A DNA stretch of 64,000 bases from Paludibaculum fermentans_A (GCF_051172195.1 NZ_JBPJAQ010000001.1:1302001-1366000), one strand, 5' to 3'. Shown: positions 51,695 to 61,300, counted from the stretch's first letter. Numbers and translations are program-made. The notes: generated by a model from the sequence alone, not told the origin.

Positions 51695-54322
51695 ATGCCC
51701 AAGCTGAGCCTGGAGGAGATTCTGGCGCGCCTCAACACAGAGGAGGCCGCTCCGCTGCCGGACCGCGCCGCGTTTCTCGACGCGGCCTGCGGCTCGGATG
51801 CGGACCTGCGCCAATTGGCCGGGGCGTTGTTCGACAGGAAGTTCAACACAGTCGACGCCAAGTCGGCCGACTCCTCAGACATACCGCGGATGGGCGGGCG
51901 CGTGGGCCCTTACCGCATCGAGCGTGAACTGGGACGCGGCGGCATGGGCGTGGTGTACGTGGCGATGCGCGACGACGATCAGTATCACAAGCGCGTCGCG
52001 ATCAAGGTGTTGAACATCAGCCAGGACAGCGAGGAGTTGCTGCACCGGTTCCACAACGAGCGCCAGATTCTCGCCAACCTCGACCATCCGAACATCTGCC
52101 GCTTGTTGGACGGAGGTGTGACCAGCGCGGGTCTGCCGTATTTCGTCATGGAGTACATCCGTGATGCGCGGCCGATTGATGAGTACGCGAATGCCCACAA
52201 CCTGTCGCTGCGCCAGCGCCTCCTGCTGTTTCTCAAGGCCTGCGCGGCGGTGCAGCACGCCCACCGGTTCCTGATTGTGCACCGGGACCTGAAGCCCAGC
52301 AACATTCTCGTCTCAGAAGAGGGCGAGGTGAAGCTGATGGACTTCGGCATCGCCAAGAACCTGCTGGCCTGCCTGGACGGGAGCTTCCATTCGCAGACGA
52401 TGGGGCTGCAGCCGATGACGCCCGCGTACGCGAGTCCGGAGCAGGTGAGCGGCGAACCCATCACCACCAGCAGCGATGTCTACTCGCTGGGTGTGGTGCT
52501 GTATGAACTGCTGACGGGCCAGCATCCGTCCCGTCGAACCGAGCAGCCCCTGCCGGAGCTGCTGAATTCCATCTGCCTGGCCGATCCGCAGCGGCCCAGC
52601 GCGACGGTGCTGAAGCACGCGCCCCCGCAGATGGAGGAGAGTCCCAAGAAGCTGAGCAAGTTGCTGCGCGGCGACCTGGATTGGATCATCCTGATGGCGT
52701 TGCGCAAGGATCCAAACCGGCGCTACGCGTCAGTGGAGCAACTGAGTGACGACCTGCGCCGCGTTCTGGGCGGCCGTCCGGTGAGAGCGCGCAACGATAC
52801 GCTGCGGTATCGCGGCTGGAAGTTTGCGGGCCGGCACCGCTTTGGCGTCACCGTATTGTTTCTGCTGGGCCTCACGCTGATCTGGGGCGTCTGGTCCACG
52901 CAGAGCCAGAGGGCTCGGGCCGAGGAGCGGTTCCGGGATACGCGCGAGCTGGCGCACAGTATTCTGTTCGAGATCAGCGATGCGATTCGAGACCTGCCCG
53001 GATCCACACCGGCCCGCATGCTGCTGGTGCGGCGCGCGTTGACGTATCTGGACAAGTTAGCCAGTGAGGCTGGTAACGATTTGACGCTGCAGTCGGAGCT
53101 GGCCGAGGCGTATCACAAGATCGGCGAAGTGCAGTTCCGGGTTGGCTATCCCAACATCGGTGACATTGCCGGCGCCCTCACGAGTGCCCGCAAGGAGTTG
53201 GAGATCCGCTACAAGCTAGCCAACGCTGTGCCCGGCCAGATCTCGCAGTTGAACCTGGCCTCGGCGCACCAGCGTGTGAGTGAGATGTTCGACGGGACGG
53301 GGGACTCTTTTAACGCCTCCCATCACCTGGGCAAAGCGCTGGAGATCCGCGAGACATTGCGGGCGAAGGATCCGGAGAACGCGGCCGTTCAAGCGGACCT
53401 GGCTTCCACTTACCGCGTGCTGGGCGACAACCAGAAGATCGCGGGCAAGCCGCAGGATGCGATCGATTGGAATCGGAAGGCCCTGGCGATCCGGGAAGCG
53501 CTGCTGGCCAGCAGCCCGAGCGATGAGGGGCTGCGGCGACAGATCTCGATGGACCTGGTGCGAATCGCCGACTCGCTGGGCAGCCCGAATGAGACGAATC
53601 TGGGCCGCTATGCCGAGGCTCGCTCAGTGTACGAGAAGGCCCTGGTGATCCGGTTGGAGATTCTGGCCGCCAATCCGAACAGCCCCACGGCTTTGCGTGA
53701 GGTAGGCAATATCTACCAACGCATGGGCGTGATGCTCATTGAAACCGGGGAGTATAAAGATTCGCTGGCCATGAGCCTGAAGAGCGCCGAGATCTCGGAA
53801 AGGTTAGCGCAGGACGACCCGGCGAACTTCGAGGTAAGCCGCGACCTGGGCGTGAAATGCGACCAGATCGGAGTAGTGCTGGAGAAACTAGGCAACATGG
53901 CCGGAGCCGAGGCGAGCCTGCGCCGCGGTTTGGCGCTGAAGTCTGCTTTGCTGGCGCGCAGCCCCAGCAGCCAGCGCAGCCAGGAGGATGTGGCCATCAC
54001 CAACTCCCTGCTGGGCGTCCTGCTGGCACGCGTACATCGCCCCATTGAGGCCTTGACGCACCTGAAGCAGTCGGCTGACGCGTTTCAACAGATTGTCCGG
54101 TCGAACGCCGAAGCAGGCCGTTACCAGTTGAACCTGCTCAAGGCGCTCGCCGCCATGGCGGAGATACATGCCACGAATCGCAACTGGCCGGAAGCGCGCG
54201 CCTCCTATCAGCGGGCCCTCGATCTCGCGCGGCAGTTGCAACAGGACGGCAAACTGGGGGCAACGGACCAGGAGGAACCTGAGCGCCTGGCCCGCTGCCT
54301 GCAGGCAATCCCGACAGAGTAA
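51695..54322 (+). CDS. Membrane Ser/Thr protein kinase with TPR extracytoplasmic tail
   Basis: 875 residues. The Hanks-type kinase domain spans ~70-360: glycine loop LGRGGMGVVYVA, Lys104 in VAIKVL, HRDLKPSN (196-203), DFGIA (216-220), PAYASPEQ and DVYSLGVVLYELLTG. A single membrane helix at ~383-400 follows, then ~470 residues of TPR-like helices. An N-terminal ~65-residue helical region (LSLEEILARLN...FLDAACG) is shared by many acidobacterial kinases. The upstream Shine-Dalgarno signal is poor. Its stop codon abuts the stop of the convergent lipase gene with no gap. Confidence 0.92.
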   Translation: MPKLSLEEILARLNTEEAAPLPDRAAFLDAACGSDADLRQLAGALFDRKFNTVDAKSADSSDIPRMGGRVGPYRIERELGRGGMGVVYVAMRDDDQYHKRVAIKVLNISQDSEELLHRFHNERQILANLDHPNICRLLDGGVTSAGLPYFVMEYIRDARPIDEYANAHNLSLRQRLLLFLKACAAVQHAHRFLIVHRDLKPSNILVSEEGEVKLMDFGIAKNLLACLDGSFHSQTMGLQPMTPAYASPEQVSGEPITTSSDVYSLGVVLYELLTGQHPSRRTEQPLPELLNSICLADPQRPSATVLKHAPPQMEESPKKLSKLLRGDLDWIILMALRKDPNRRYASVEQLSDDLRRVLGGRPVRARNDTLRYRGWKFAGRHRFGVTVLFLLGLTLIWGVWSTQSQRARAEERFRDTRELAHSILFEISDAIRDLPGSTPARMLLVRRALTYLDKLASEAGNDLTLQSELAEAYHKIGEVQFRVGYPNIGDIAGALTSARKELEIRYKLANAVPGQISQLNLASAHQRVSEMFDGTGDSFNASHHLGKALEIRETLRAKDPENAAVQADLASTYRVLGDNQKIAGKPQDAIDWNRKALAIREALLASSPSDEGLRRQISMDLVRIADSLGSPNETNLGRYAEARSVYEKALVIRLEILAANPNSPTALREVGNIYQRMGVMLIETGEYKDSLAMSLKSAEISERLAQDDPANFEVSRDLGVKCDQIGVVLEKLGNMAGAEASLRRGLALKSALLARSPSSQRSQEDVAITNSLLGVLLARVHRPIEALTHLKQSADAFQQIVRSNAEAGRYQLNLLKALAAMAEIHATNRNWPEARASYQRALDLARQLQQDGKLGATDQEEPERLARCLQAIPTE

Positions 54323-55741
54323 CTACGGGACGAGCTGTCCAAGGGGCACGCCGCTGATCTCCTCACCCTGGTCGCCGGTGGGCAGATTCTCAGTGAACCG
54401 GAATACACGGGCATCCACATTGCGGTTGAGCGTGATATCGATCATCACTGTGGCGTTGGGCCGCAGCATGCTGGTGACGCCGCCCACATCGGACTGGAAC
54501 TCGGCTACCTCGTAGTAGACCAGGCCGCCCTTCACGGGCCGCGCCATGATCTTGAAGCCCAGGCGGCCTTCGGCGGTCTTGCCTTTCAGCTTGGCCATGG
54601 CGTCGTAGTTCAGATAGTACGTGAGCTTGCCTGGGTTGCGCTGGTTGCGCTGGCGGTCGACGAAGAAGCCCTCGGGTAAGTCGTCCGGCGAGTACTCTGG
54701 ACCCGCTGTCAGCAGCAGGTCGTAGTCGGAAAGGTACTCGCCGCGGTCATTCTTTAGCCGGAAGACGAGCATCACATAGCGGTCGGTCTGGTACCGGGTG
54801 GTGCGCAGCAGGCCTTTGACCTCTTCCACCCTCTCGTCCTTCTGGGTTTGCGCGGTGAGGGCTTCGAGATCCCTGGAAAGCGCGTCGTAGGCGGCAGCAT
54901 CCGACACGGCCAGGCAGCGCATCACCCATTCCAGAGTGGGATGATCACCCGTACCCCGCACACTGGCGATGATGCCCATCGCGCGGCCGGAGTGCGACCG
55001 TCCCGGCAGCACGCCGAGGGCGGTTTCGGCCGTCTTCTTTTGCCCTGTGAACTGGAGTTTGCGGCCTTTCTGTTCAAAGGAAAGAAGCACCGTATTCAGA
55101 TTGGCGGCGGCGACGCGGACCACACCGTCCGAGCCTGCTTCGCCCGTGTAGCTGTTGAGGTGGTCGTACAGGCTGCGGTCGATGCGCTGGCCGGTGAGGG
55201 TGAACACCCAGCAGGCAGCGGCCCGGCAGTCGTAATCGAGCCACCTGGCGTTGAGCTGCCAGCTGAGCTCGCTGCCGAGTTCGAGCCAATCGAGGACGCG
55301 CTGGCCGGGCTCCACGCCGTCGAAGAAGCTCTTGATGCGGCTCAGGCGGCTCTTGCCCAACTGCGCGAGGGCCGAACCGTGATTCGCAGGAGCCAGCATG
55401 ATGAGGTGCGACATCGGGCAGTCGACCAGATGGCCGGCGCCATAGTAGAGATCCATCCAGAGCCGCGCGACCGGGCCCCCGGTGGAGTGGGTGATGCAAG
55501 CGAATTTCTTCCACTGCTTCGTGGCCGGGTCGTAGAGCTTTTCGCGCAGGGCGCAGTCGAACGCCCTGGCGATGTCGTCGACCGTCACCTGGTCGTCGAA
55601 GCTCACGTATTGTCCGAGGTAGATGTTCTCCACCTGAACCGGCTGCCCGGCCGCTTTGAAGCTTTTCTTGAGACGCAGGGGCAGTTGCCCGTACGTGTTG
55701 GTGTTGCGCACGCTCCATCCGTGGACGAAGACGATGACCAT
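54323..55741 (-). CDS. Lipase/esterase-like alpha/beta hydrolase
   Basis: 472 residues from the ATG at 55741, which has GGAGGTGAG immediately upstream overlapping the preceding stop. VIVFVHGWSVRN gives the oxyanion loop and ITHSTGGPVARLW the nucleophile elbow (THSTG in place of GHSxG); DLYYGAGHL and APANHGSAL follow as in triacylglycerol-lipase/PGAP1-like enzymes. The C-terminal ~170 residues form a separate beta-rich domain of unknown type. There is no signal peptide, so the substrate is either cytoplasmic or reached by a non-Sec route. It is co-transcribed with the VCBS protein gene. Confidence 0.75.
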   Translation of the reverse strand: MVIVFVHGWSVRNTNTYGQLPLRLKKSFKAAGQPVQVENIYLGQYVSFDDQVTVDDIARAFDCALREKLYDPATKQWKKFACITHSTGGPVARLWMDLYYGAGHLVDCPMSHLIMLAPANHGSALAQLGKSRLSRIKSFFDGVEPGQRVLDWLELGSELSWQLNARWLDYDCRAAACWVFTLTGQRIDRSLYDHLNSYTGEAGSDGVVRVAAANLNTVLLSFEQKGRKLQFTGQKKTAETALGVLPGRSHSGRAMGIIASVRGTGDHPTLEWVMRCLAVSDAAAYDALSRDLEALTAQTQKDERVEEVKGLLRTTRYQTDRYVMLVFRLKNDRGEYLSDYDLLLTAGPEYSPDDLPEGFFVDRQRNQRNPGKLTYYLNYDAMAKLKGKTAEGRLGFKIMARPVKGGLVYYEVAEFQSDVGGVTSMLRPNATVMIDITLNRNVDARVFRFTENLPTGDQGEEISGVPLGQLVP

Positions 55742-55743
55742 GC

Positions 55744-56886
55744 TCACCTCCGAAGGTTTTCGTACAGCTTTATGTTTGCGGTGGAAGCCCCAATGCAGAC
55801 GATATCCGATTTTCCGTCACCCGTGAGGTCCTCGATTTTGCAGTCGGCGCCGGCGATGCCGCCATCGTCCAGCACGGTCCGTTTCCAGTGCTCGCCGGCC
55901 TGGTCTTCGGCCTGGTAGACGGAGAGCCGGAAGCCCTTGCCGCGGAAGCCGGAAACGATCTCATCGCGGCCGTCGCCATCCAGGTCGCCCACGGCCAGGG
56001 CATGAGCGTTGATCATACCGTCTTCGATCACCACACGCTTCCACGACTTCCCTTTTGGCAGATAGACGACCACCTGATTGCCGTGCCAGGGTTCGATCGC
56101 CGTGATGAATCGCTGTTTACCCAATTTGCCCAGGCGCACTTCGCTGCTGCCGCACTCCGGGCACTTACGAGTGTCGCCTTTGCTGAGCTCAGTCCACTTC
56201 CAGCCGCCGCCCTTCTTGGGTTCGAACAGCCGCAGACCGTCGAAGCTGGCGGTGATCAACCGCTGGCCGTGCGTGGTCCAATCTACTGGAGCGATGGCGT
56301 GAACGATGCCATGCAGCTCTTCCGACACGGTTTCGCGCTTCCAGGTATCGGGGCGGTATAGATACACCGGCGTTTGCCCTTCGTAGAGCGGCGGCCGGGC
56401 CGTCAGGCCCACCAGTGGCGACAGCAGCAGTACCTTTTTGCCATCGCCGTTCCAGTCGATCCAACGCAGGCGGTGTGCGGTGGGAATGCGGTCGATTTCC
56501 CGCATGGTCCAGGGCTGGCGGACGTCCTTGCCGCTCTTCAGCACATAGACGTCGCCGATGCTCTTTTCCGGACTGGTTTCGAAATGTGTCGCCACCACGC
56601 ATTCCGGAATCCCGTCGGCGTCGTAGTCGAAGCAGTCGACATTGATGGGACGCGGCGCATTCGAAGCCATGACGTGGCGCTCCCACGTGGGGTTCTCGAA
56701 CCAGGCAAGTTCCGTCGCGCGTTCGTCGACCGCAATCAGGTCCTTCTTCCCGTCGCCATTCAAGTCCACGGAGACCAACTGGTAGCCCGTCTTGAGGCCG
56801 CTGGTAACAACATGCGCCCGGAAGGCCGGCAACTCGCCGCCGAACAGGGGCAGCGCCAGGAGGAACAGATACAGGTGTCTAGTCAT
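55744..56886 (-). CDS. Secreted FG-GAP/VCBS repeat protein
   Basis: 380 residues from the ATG at 56886; the frame runs to 56985 but that part overlaps the divergent gene's promoter. Signal peptide HLYLFLLALPLFGG. Calcium-binding-like FG-GAP motifs recur: VDLNGDGKKDLIAV, DYDADGIPECVVA, DWNGDGKKVLLL, DLDGDGRDEIVSGF, DLTGDGKSDIVCIG, consistent with a seven-bladed propeller. A CPECG motif in the middle is unusual. The function is unknown; it is probably periplasmic or extracellular. It is followed at once by the lipase-like gene. Confidence 0.82.
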   Translation of the reverse strand: MTRHLYLFLLALPLFGGELPAFRAHVVTSGLKTGYQLVSVDLNGDGKKDLIAVDERATELAWFENPTWERHVMASNAPRPINVDCFDYDADGIPECVVATHFETSPEKSIGDVYVLKSGKDVRQPWTMREIDRIPTAHRLRWIDWNGDGKKVLLLSPLVGLTARPPLYEGQTPVYLYRPDTWKRETVSEELHGIVHAIAPVDWTTHGQRLITASFDGLRLFEPKKGGGWKWTELSKGDTRKCPECGSSEVRLGKLGKQRFITAIEPWHGNQVVVYLPKGKSWKRVVIEDGMINAHALAVGDLDGDGRDEIVSGFRGKGFRLSVYQAEDQAGEHWKRTVLDDGGIAGADCKIEDLTGDGKSDIVCIGASTANIKLYENLRR

Positions 56887-56953
56887 GTCAATGAAACCCC
56901 GCTTGCGCGGGACACATCCTTTGGAGAAAGAGTTCTCTGTGATAATAGATACT

Positions 56954-58423
56954 ATGCGTTTCGTGCGCACCTTATTCTGGTGCACATTAGCCGCCGTCTG
57001 TACTGGGGCGCTGGAGGCTCAATCCGTGATTGAGCCGTTGAGTGTGGAGGATCCGGAGGCGAATTCTGTACCAACGCTCCCTGTCCTGCCACCCGCATTC
57101 GTTCGTCCCATCCAGTCCCTGCCGCGTGAGGCCTGGATTCAGCCCAGCCGCCAGGAGGGCGTCAACTGGAGCGGTGTTTTTAAGCAATCGGCCCTGTTTC
57201 TGGGGATTGAACACTCCTTCCGTTTGTTGACAGAGCCTGGAACCCGCGCGGGGATGAAAGGATCGTTCCTTTCCGGTTGGCTGGCTGCGTCGGGCAATCT
57301 CCATGGCTGGGCCGATGGCGATCCCTTTTATGTAAATTACGTCGGACACCCAATGCAGGGTGCGGTTTCGGGCTTCATCTGGGCCCAGAACGACGGCAAA
57401 TACCTTGACGCCGAGTTCGGTTCCAACCGGCACTACTGGAAGAGCCGGCTGCGCGCGGCCGCATTCTCAACGGCTTACAGCTTCCAATTCGAGGCCGGCC
57501 CGCTGAGTGAGGCCTCCATCGGCAAGGTACAGAACAAATGGCCGCAACAGGGGCTTGTCGACCATGTAATTACGCCATTTGTCGGAACCGGGTGGATGAT
57601 CGGTGAAGACGCGATTGACCGCTTCATCATTAAGAAGCTCGAAGCGAAGTGGGACAACCCCTACGCCATGGTATTCGTGCGAGGTGTTTTGAATCCCTCG
57701 CGCTCTCTGGCGAACATCCTGCGCTTCCAGGTGCCGTGGGTGCGCGACGACCGGCCAGGCCTATGGTCGCCAATGCATTCAGCCTACGTGCGCGACCTGC
57801 GCGAGGGTCGAATCACGGGCTTCCCGCCTGACGCTCCGCCGGAACTGGAAGGCGCAGCCGGGTTGTCATCCTTTGAGTTCAGCCTCGACGCCCAGCCGCA
57901 GTTCTTCTTCGGCAGCGGGGGGACGGGGCCATGTATGGGCGGCGGCGGCGAGGCCGCGTTCCGTATCACTCCCAACTGGCAACTGGTGACGCAGGTGCAT
58001 GGCTGCAAGCTGAGCGGTTTGGAACAGAATGTCAGCGGCGATACGCTCAGTTTCTATGCCGGACCACGCTGGAATCCTAAGCCGACCAGCCGCTGGAGCC
58101 CCTACTTCCACGTCCTGGTGGGCGGGATGAAGGTGTCGCAGGAAGAGATGTTCCCGGCGCTCAAGGAGGCCGTGGAGAAGGCCGCCAAGGAGAAAGGCGA
58201 GCCCGAGGTTTCGCTACATGATCTCTACACCAAAGAATACGAAGCGAATGGCTTCTCGATGGCCGCCGGCGGCGGTGTGGACTTGCGGGTGAATCCGGCG
58301 ATCGCGCTACGGCTCGCCAATCTCGAGTACAAGCGTTCGTGGCTGCCTGCGGCCAATGGGCGCGACTACAACAATGGCCTCGCGTTCACCGTTTCGATGG
58401 TGCTGCGCATGGGCACCTGGTAG
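56954..58423 (+). CDS. Probable outer-membrane beta-barrel protein
   Basis: 489 residues from the ATG at 56954 with signal peptide FVRTLFWCTLAAVCTGALEAQ. The rest alternates aromatic and polar residues with segments such as WRLVTQVHGCKL-type strands and ends VSMVLRMGTW, compatible with a beta-barrel with C-terminal aromatic residue. I do not recognise a named family; related proteins of this style are common in Acidobacteriota. GATAAT (56941-56946) lies 7 bases before the ATG, suggesting a leaderless message. It is divergent from the VCBS gene with a 67-base gap and ends 3 bases from the convergent phosphodiesterase gene. Confidence 0.75.
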   Translation: MRFVRTLFWCTLAAVCTGALEAQSVIEPLSVEDPEANSVPTLPVLPPAFVRPIQSLPREAWIQPSRQEGVNWSGVFKQSALFLGIEHSFRLLTEPGTRAGMKGSFLSGWLAASGNLHGWADGDPFYVNYVGHPMQGAVSGFIWAQNDGKYLDAEFGSNRHYWKSRLRAAAFSTAYSFQFEAGPLSEASIGKVQNKWPQQGLVDHVITPFVGTGWMIGEDAIDRFIIKKLEAKWDNPYAMVFVRGVLNPSRSLANILRFQVPWVRDDRPGLWSPMHSAYVRDLREGRITGFPPDAPPELEGAAGLSSFEFSLDAQPQFFFGSGGTGPCMGGGGEAAFRITPNWQLVTQVHGCKLSGLEQNVSGDTLSFYAGPRWNPKPTSRWSPYFHVLVGGMKVSQEEMFPALKEAVEKAAKEKGEPEVSLHDLYTKEYEANGFSMAAGGGVDLRVNPAIALRLANLEYKRSWLPAANGRDYNNGLAFTVSMVLRMGTW

Positions 58424-58426
58424 AAG

Positions 58427-59290
58427 TTACCGCAGCGCTTCCGTCACTGGCTTACCGGTCCAACAGGGATGTGGCGCCACGCCGAAGATCGCTGCGATGG
58501 TGGCCGCCGTATCGATGGTGCGGACCAGTGAGCGGATCTCGCGCCCGGCCGGCACTCCGGGCCCGGTGAGAATCCAGGGAATTTCAAGATCGCGCTGGGT
58601 CGGGTGGCCGTGGCTCTTCTCGGTGCCGCCATGGTCTGCCGTTAGGAGCAGATAGGTGCTGTCCGCGGTACCGGCTTCCTTGATAGCGGCGTTCAGTGGG
58701 TCCAGGAGACCTCCGACCATCTCGACTGCCTGGCGGTACTCCGGACCGGACCAGCCGTGATTGTGCCCGGCATGATCGACGTCATCCAGGTGGATGAAGA
58801 GCAGATCCGGCTTGGCGGCCTTCCAATACTCGATGGCGGTGCGCATCGTGGCCGGACTGCCTTCCACATGGCGCAGCACTGGCACGGCTCCGGGTTCGAT
58901 CAGCCGGCCAAAGTCCTTCCAGTCGTGGAACACTGCCATTCGCAGCTCCGGTCTCTTGTCGTGCAGCAGCCCGAAGATGGTGGGAAACCGGCCCTGCGTG
59001 TCTTTACAGGACGGAGAGATGTCGAACTTGTCGGGTTGCCAGTCGTTCGATGTAACGCCATGCAATTCCGGCACGGCGCCCATGATCATCGACGCCCAGT
59101 TGGGACTGCTGACGGTGGGCAGCACACCGCGCGCGTGCAGCGTCCAGGCGCCATTCTTCATGAGTCCCTGAATCTGCGGAGGGGCCACTTCGCGCAGCAT
59201 CTCCGCGCCAAGACCATCGACACCGACAACAATCACATGCCGTTGGCCATAGGCGGCCATCGCTATCAGGAGTACCAGGGCCAAACGCAT
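58427..59290 (-). CDS. Exported NPP-type phosphodiesterase (alkaline phosphatase superfamily)
   Basis: 287 residues from the ATG at 59290; a start at 59302 would overlap a -10 (TATGAT, 59298-59303) that ends 7 bases before 59290. Signal peptide LALVLLIAMAAYGQ. Metal-site segments are VVGVDGLGAEM (Asp25), LPTVSSPNWASM (nucleophile region of nucleotide pyrophosphatases, here with Ser), FIHLDDVDHAGHNHGW and LLTADHGG. It hydrolyses phosphodiesters or nucleotides outside the cytoplasm; it lacks the CxPSR motif of sulfatases. It follows the VWA-like gene after 36 bases. Confidence 0.85.
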   Translation of the reverse strand: MRLALVLLIAMAAYGQRHVIVVGVDGLGAEMLREVAPPQIQGLMKNGAWTLHARGVLPTVSSPNWASMIMGAVPELHGVTSNDWQPDKFDISPSCKDTQGRFPTIFGLLHDKRPELRMAVFHDWKDFGRLIEPGAVPVLRHVEGSPATMRTAIEYWKAAKPDLLFIHLDDVDHAGHNHGWSGPEYRQAVEMVGGLLDPLNAAIKEAGTADSTYLLLTADHGGTEKSHGHPTQRDLEIPWILTGPGVPAGREIRSLVRTIDTAATIAAIFGVAPHPCWTGKPVTEALR

Positions 59291-59326
59291 ACCGAGCATC
59301 ATATCGGCATGCGCGGAAGGACGTCA

Positions 59327-60484
59327 CTACCGGGCGTTCAGTGAACGGATTCCGTCGGCCAGATCGGCGGGCCGGTAGATGGGCACTACCTTCCCTTTGG
59401 CCGATTTCACCAGGCTGGTAACGGAATCGCCGTCTCCGGCATACGCCGGCGGAGTAAAAGCAAGGAACCAGGTCTTCGGCAACGATTCCCGCAGGGCTGG
59501 ATCCATGGGCGGCAGCTTGGGACCGGCGCGCCAGGTTGGGCCCACAAACACGAAGGCATCGCTCTGTTTGGGATCCTTGACCTCCTGGCGGAGCATATTC
59601 TCCAGGAATTCCTTCGGTGAGGAGCCCTGCTTCAGCGTGGCCATATCGATCGTGCTGAGATCCACCCCTGCCAACTGCCGGATGAGTTGGCGCATACTGC
59701 GCCGGTTGAACGAGGCATCCCTGTAGATGACGTTGCGGCGCTCCAGATCGAATACCACGACGCAGGCCGAGGTGAAGTTTCCATCGCGCAGCAGCGAGTT
59801 CAGGCTGCTGAGCAGGATCTGGCGATCCCAGGGAGACAGCTTGGTGACCACACGCCGTGGCCACACGGGCGCGGCATTCAGGAAAATCGTCGCGTGCGAT
59901 TGCCTGGCGCCTGTCGCCGGCGCGGGAAAGCCCGGCCAGATCTCATTGCCCTGCGCCAGCACAGTGCCGGGCGGCACGGTGGGCGAAACATCCTTGAAAC
60001 TTGCATTCAGCTTCCAGGAGGCTTTACAGCGGCGGCCCTTGCCATCCGCCATCAGCCAGTCGACGGAGTATTTGCCTTGGCCCACGTAGAAGCCACCGCC
60101 CATGCGGAGCTCCAGTTTCTTCAGGTCCGCGCCTTCAGGGAACTTCGTGGGCACTTCAAAAGGCACCCATAGATACTTGGTCTTCGCCTGGCCATCCTGC
60201 GGCGTGACACGGAACACTACGGCGGAGCTGCGATCCGGCTTGCCCTGGAACTCCGCAGCGGGTATGGCGACCTGGAAGCCGGTCCAGATGCGCAATCCGT
60301 AGTCGAGCGCCGGATTGAAGTGTGTAATGGTGCACGCCAACTTGCCGGCCTGCGGATCCTTCCAGAACGATTCGAAGGCTGCGACGGCCTTGCGTCCCGT
60401 CTGTGATTCGAGGTCGAGCTCCAGCTGCGCGAGCAGGGGAGTGGCTGCCCACAGCGCGATCAGGCAAATCCGCCCGTTGAACAT
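59327..60484 (-). CDS. Exported VWA-like hypothetical protein
   Basis: 385 residues from the ATG at 60484, which has AGAAGGA 5-6 bases upstream; the GTG at 60487 is the alternative. Signal peptide ICLIALWAATPLLAQ. The second half (LSPWDRQILLSSLNSLLRDG, ACVVVFDLERRNVIYRD, DAFVFVGPTWRAG) has the alternating strand/helix layout of a von Willebrand A-like fold but no DxSxS metal motif, so the assignment is tentative. It probably precedes the phosphodiesterase gene in the same transcript unless that gene uses its own promoter. Confidence 0.65.
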   Translation of the reverse strand: MFNGRICLIALWAATPLLAQLELDLESQTGRKAVAAFESFWKDPQAGKLACTITHFNPALDYGLRIWTGFQVAIPAAEFQGKPDRSSAVVFRVTPQDGQAKTKYLWVPFEVPTKFPEGADLKKLELRMGGGFYVGQGKYSVDWLMADGKGRRCKASWKLNASFKDVSPTVPPGTVLAQGNEIWPGFPAPATGARQSHATIFLNAAPVWPRRVVTKLSPWDRQILLSSLNSLLRDGNFTSACVVVFDLERRNVIYRDASFNRRSMRQLIRQLAGVDLSTIDMATLKQGSSPKEFLENMLRQEVKDPKQSDAFVFVGPTWRAGPKLPPMDPALRESLPKTWFLAFTPPAYAGDGDSVTSLVKSAKGKVVPIYRPADLADGIRSLNAR

Positions 60485-60804
60485 CACATTCCTTCTCCCT
60501 CAATCATAGATGGCTGTGTGTGGTCTGTCGTATTCCCTACTTGCCTGTGAAGGACGATCTGGTAGTCATACAAGGGGCAAAAGCCCACTATTTCGGCCTC
60601 TAGACCCCTGTCTGACCAAAAAAGGCCCGGAAAATAGGGGTTTCTGGGTCCAGGCCCCTTTACACCGCGCGCGGCCATCCCTTATGATTGATCTGCAAAC
60701 GAGACCTTCGAACAAAATCGATTGGTTTTGTTTTTAGCTTCCGATCCTCCTCCCGACGGCCTGTCACGGCCGCGACAACGATCGGAGATGTCAAAGGAGT
60801 CGTT
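60485..60804 (+). promoter_or_regulatory. 320-base gap with HU promoter and structured leader
   Basis: No gene is visible here. A sigma-70-type promoter TTTACA (60659-60664), 18-base spacer, TATGAT (60683-60688) faces the HU-like gene and predicts a ~110-base leader. The leader can fold: CCGATC (60741-60746) with GATCGG (60780-60785) enclosing CGGCC/GGCCG (60757-60772). CTCCT at 60747-60751 could pair with the Shine-Dalgarno AAGGAG (60794-60799). Upstream, an imperfect inverted repeat surrounds 60585-60640. Confidence 0.5.
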
Positions 60805-61131
60805 ATGGCCGAAGTAAAGAAATTGACGCAGACTCAGTTGGTGAAGGAGATCGCCACCGCAACCGGGATTTCCAACAAGCAGGCGAAGGCCGTTCTCGAC
60901 AAGTATGTTGAGATTGCCATCGCCCAGACGAAGAAGGTTGGCCTGTGTGTGTTGCCTGGCATCGGCCGCCTGAAGAAAGTGGAGCGCAAGGCCCGGACTG
61001 GCCGCAATCCTGCCACCGGCGCCACCATCAAGATTCCGGCTAAGAAGGTCGTGAAGCTCACGCTGGCGAAGTCCCTGAAGGATGCCATCGTTCCGGCGCC
61101 GAAGCCGAAGGCCGCCAAGAAGAAGGCGTAG
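60805..61131 (+). CDS. HU/IHF-family DNA-binding protein
   Basis: 108 residues from the ATG at 60805 with AAAGGAG upstream; the frame is open back to 60688 but that is leader. The HU fold is clear: LTQTQLVKEIATATGISNKQ, AVLDKYVEIAIAQTKK, GIGRLKKVERKARTGRNPAT (arm with the RNPxTG signature) and IKIPAKKVVKLTLAKSLKDA. A Lys/Ala/Pro tail (PKPKAAKKKA) extends the usual ~90 residues and adds DNA-binding charge. It bends and compacts DNA. A terminator hairpin follows. Confidence 0.9.
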   Translation: MAEVKKLTQTQLVKEIATATGISNKQAKAVLDKYVEIAIAQTKKVGLCVLPGIGRLKKVERKARTGRNPATGATIKIPAKKVVKLTLAKSLKDAIVPAPKPKAAKKKA

Positions 61132-61174
61132 TCTCCGGACAGTCGCTGGATTCATTCATTTCCAGTTGCAATGA

Positions 61175-61209
61175 AGCCCCGCGTCCTGCCCAACCAGGAT
61201 GGCGGGGCT
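61175..61209 (+). terminator. Hairpin after the HU-like gene
   Basis: AGCCCCGC (61175-61182) pairs with GCGGGGCT (61202-61209), with an inner TCCTG/CAGGA stem. The following CTTGCTT is a weak T-tract. Confidence 0.6.
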
Positions 61210-61267
61210 CTTGCTTGAGATCGGAAGGATTGCCGGTGTCGGGCCGATGCCGGCGTCCAGAAACTGG

Positions 61268-61300
61268 AAAAGCCCCGAATCCGCTGGGATCGGGGCTTTT
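61268..61300. terminator. Bidirectional terminator between HU and tatA
   Basis: AAAAGCCCCGA (61268-61278) pairs perfectly with TCGGGGCTTTT (61290-61300). It has T4 on one side and A4 on the other, so it can terminate both the HU transcript and the convergent tatA transcript. Confidence 0.8.

Noticed and set aside
54848..55918. 356-codon plus-strand frame opposite the lipase-like gene
   Set aside because: Antisense shadow; crosses the junction of two genes that have signal peptides, motifs and Shine-Dalgarno sequences.
58427..59290. Possible sulfatase partner for the anSME-type enzyme
   Set aside because: The alkaline-phosphatase-superfamily protein has the NPP-type motif and lacks the CxPxR/SxPxR sulfatase signature.
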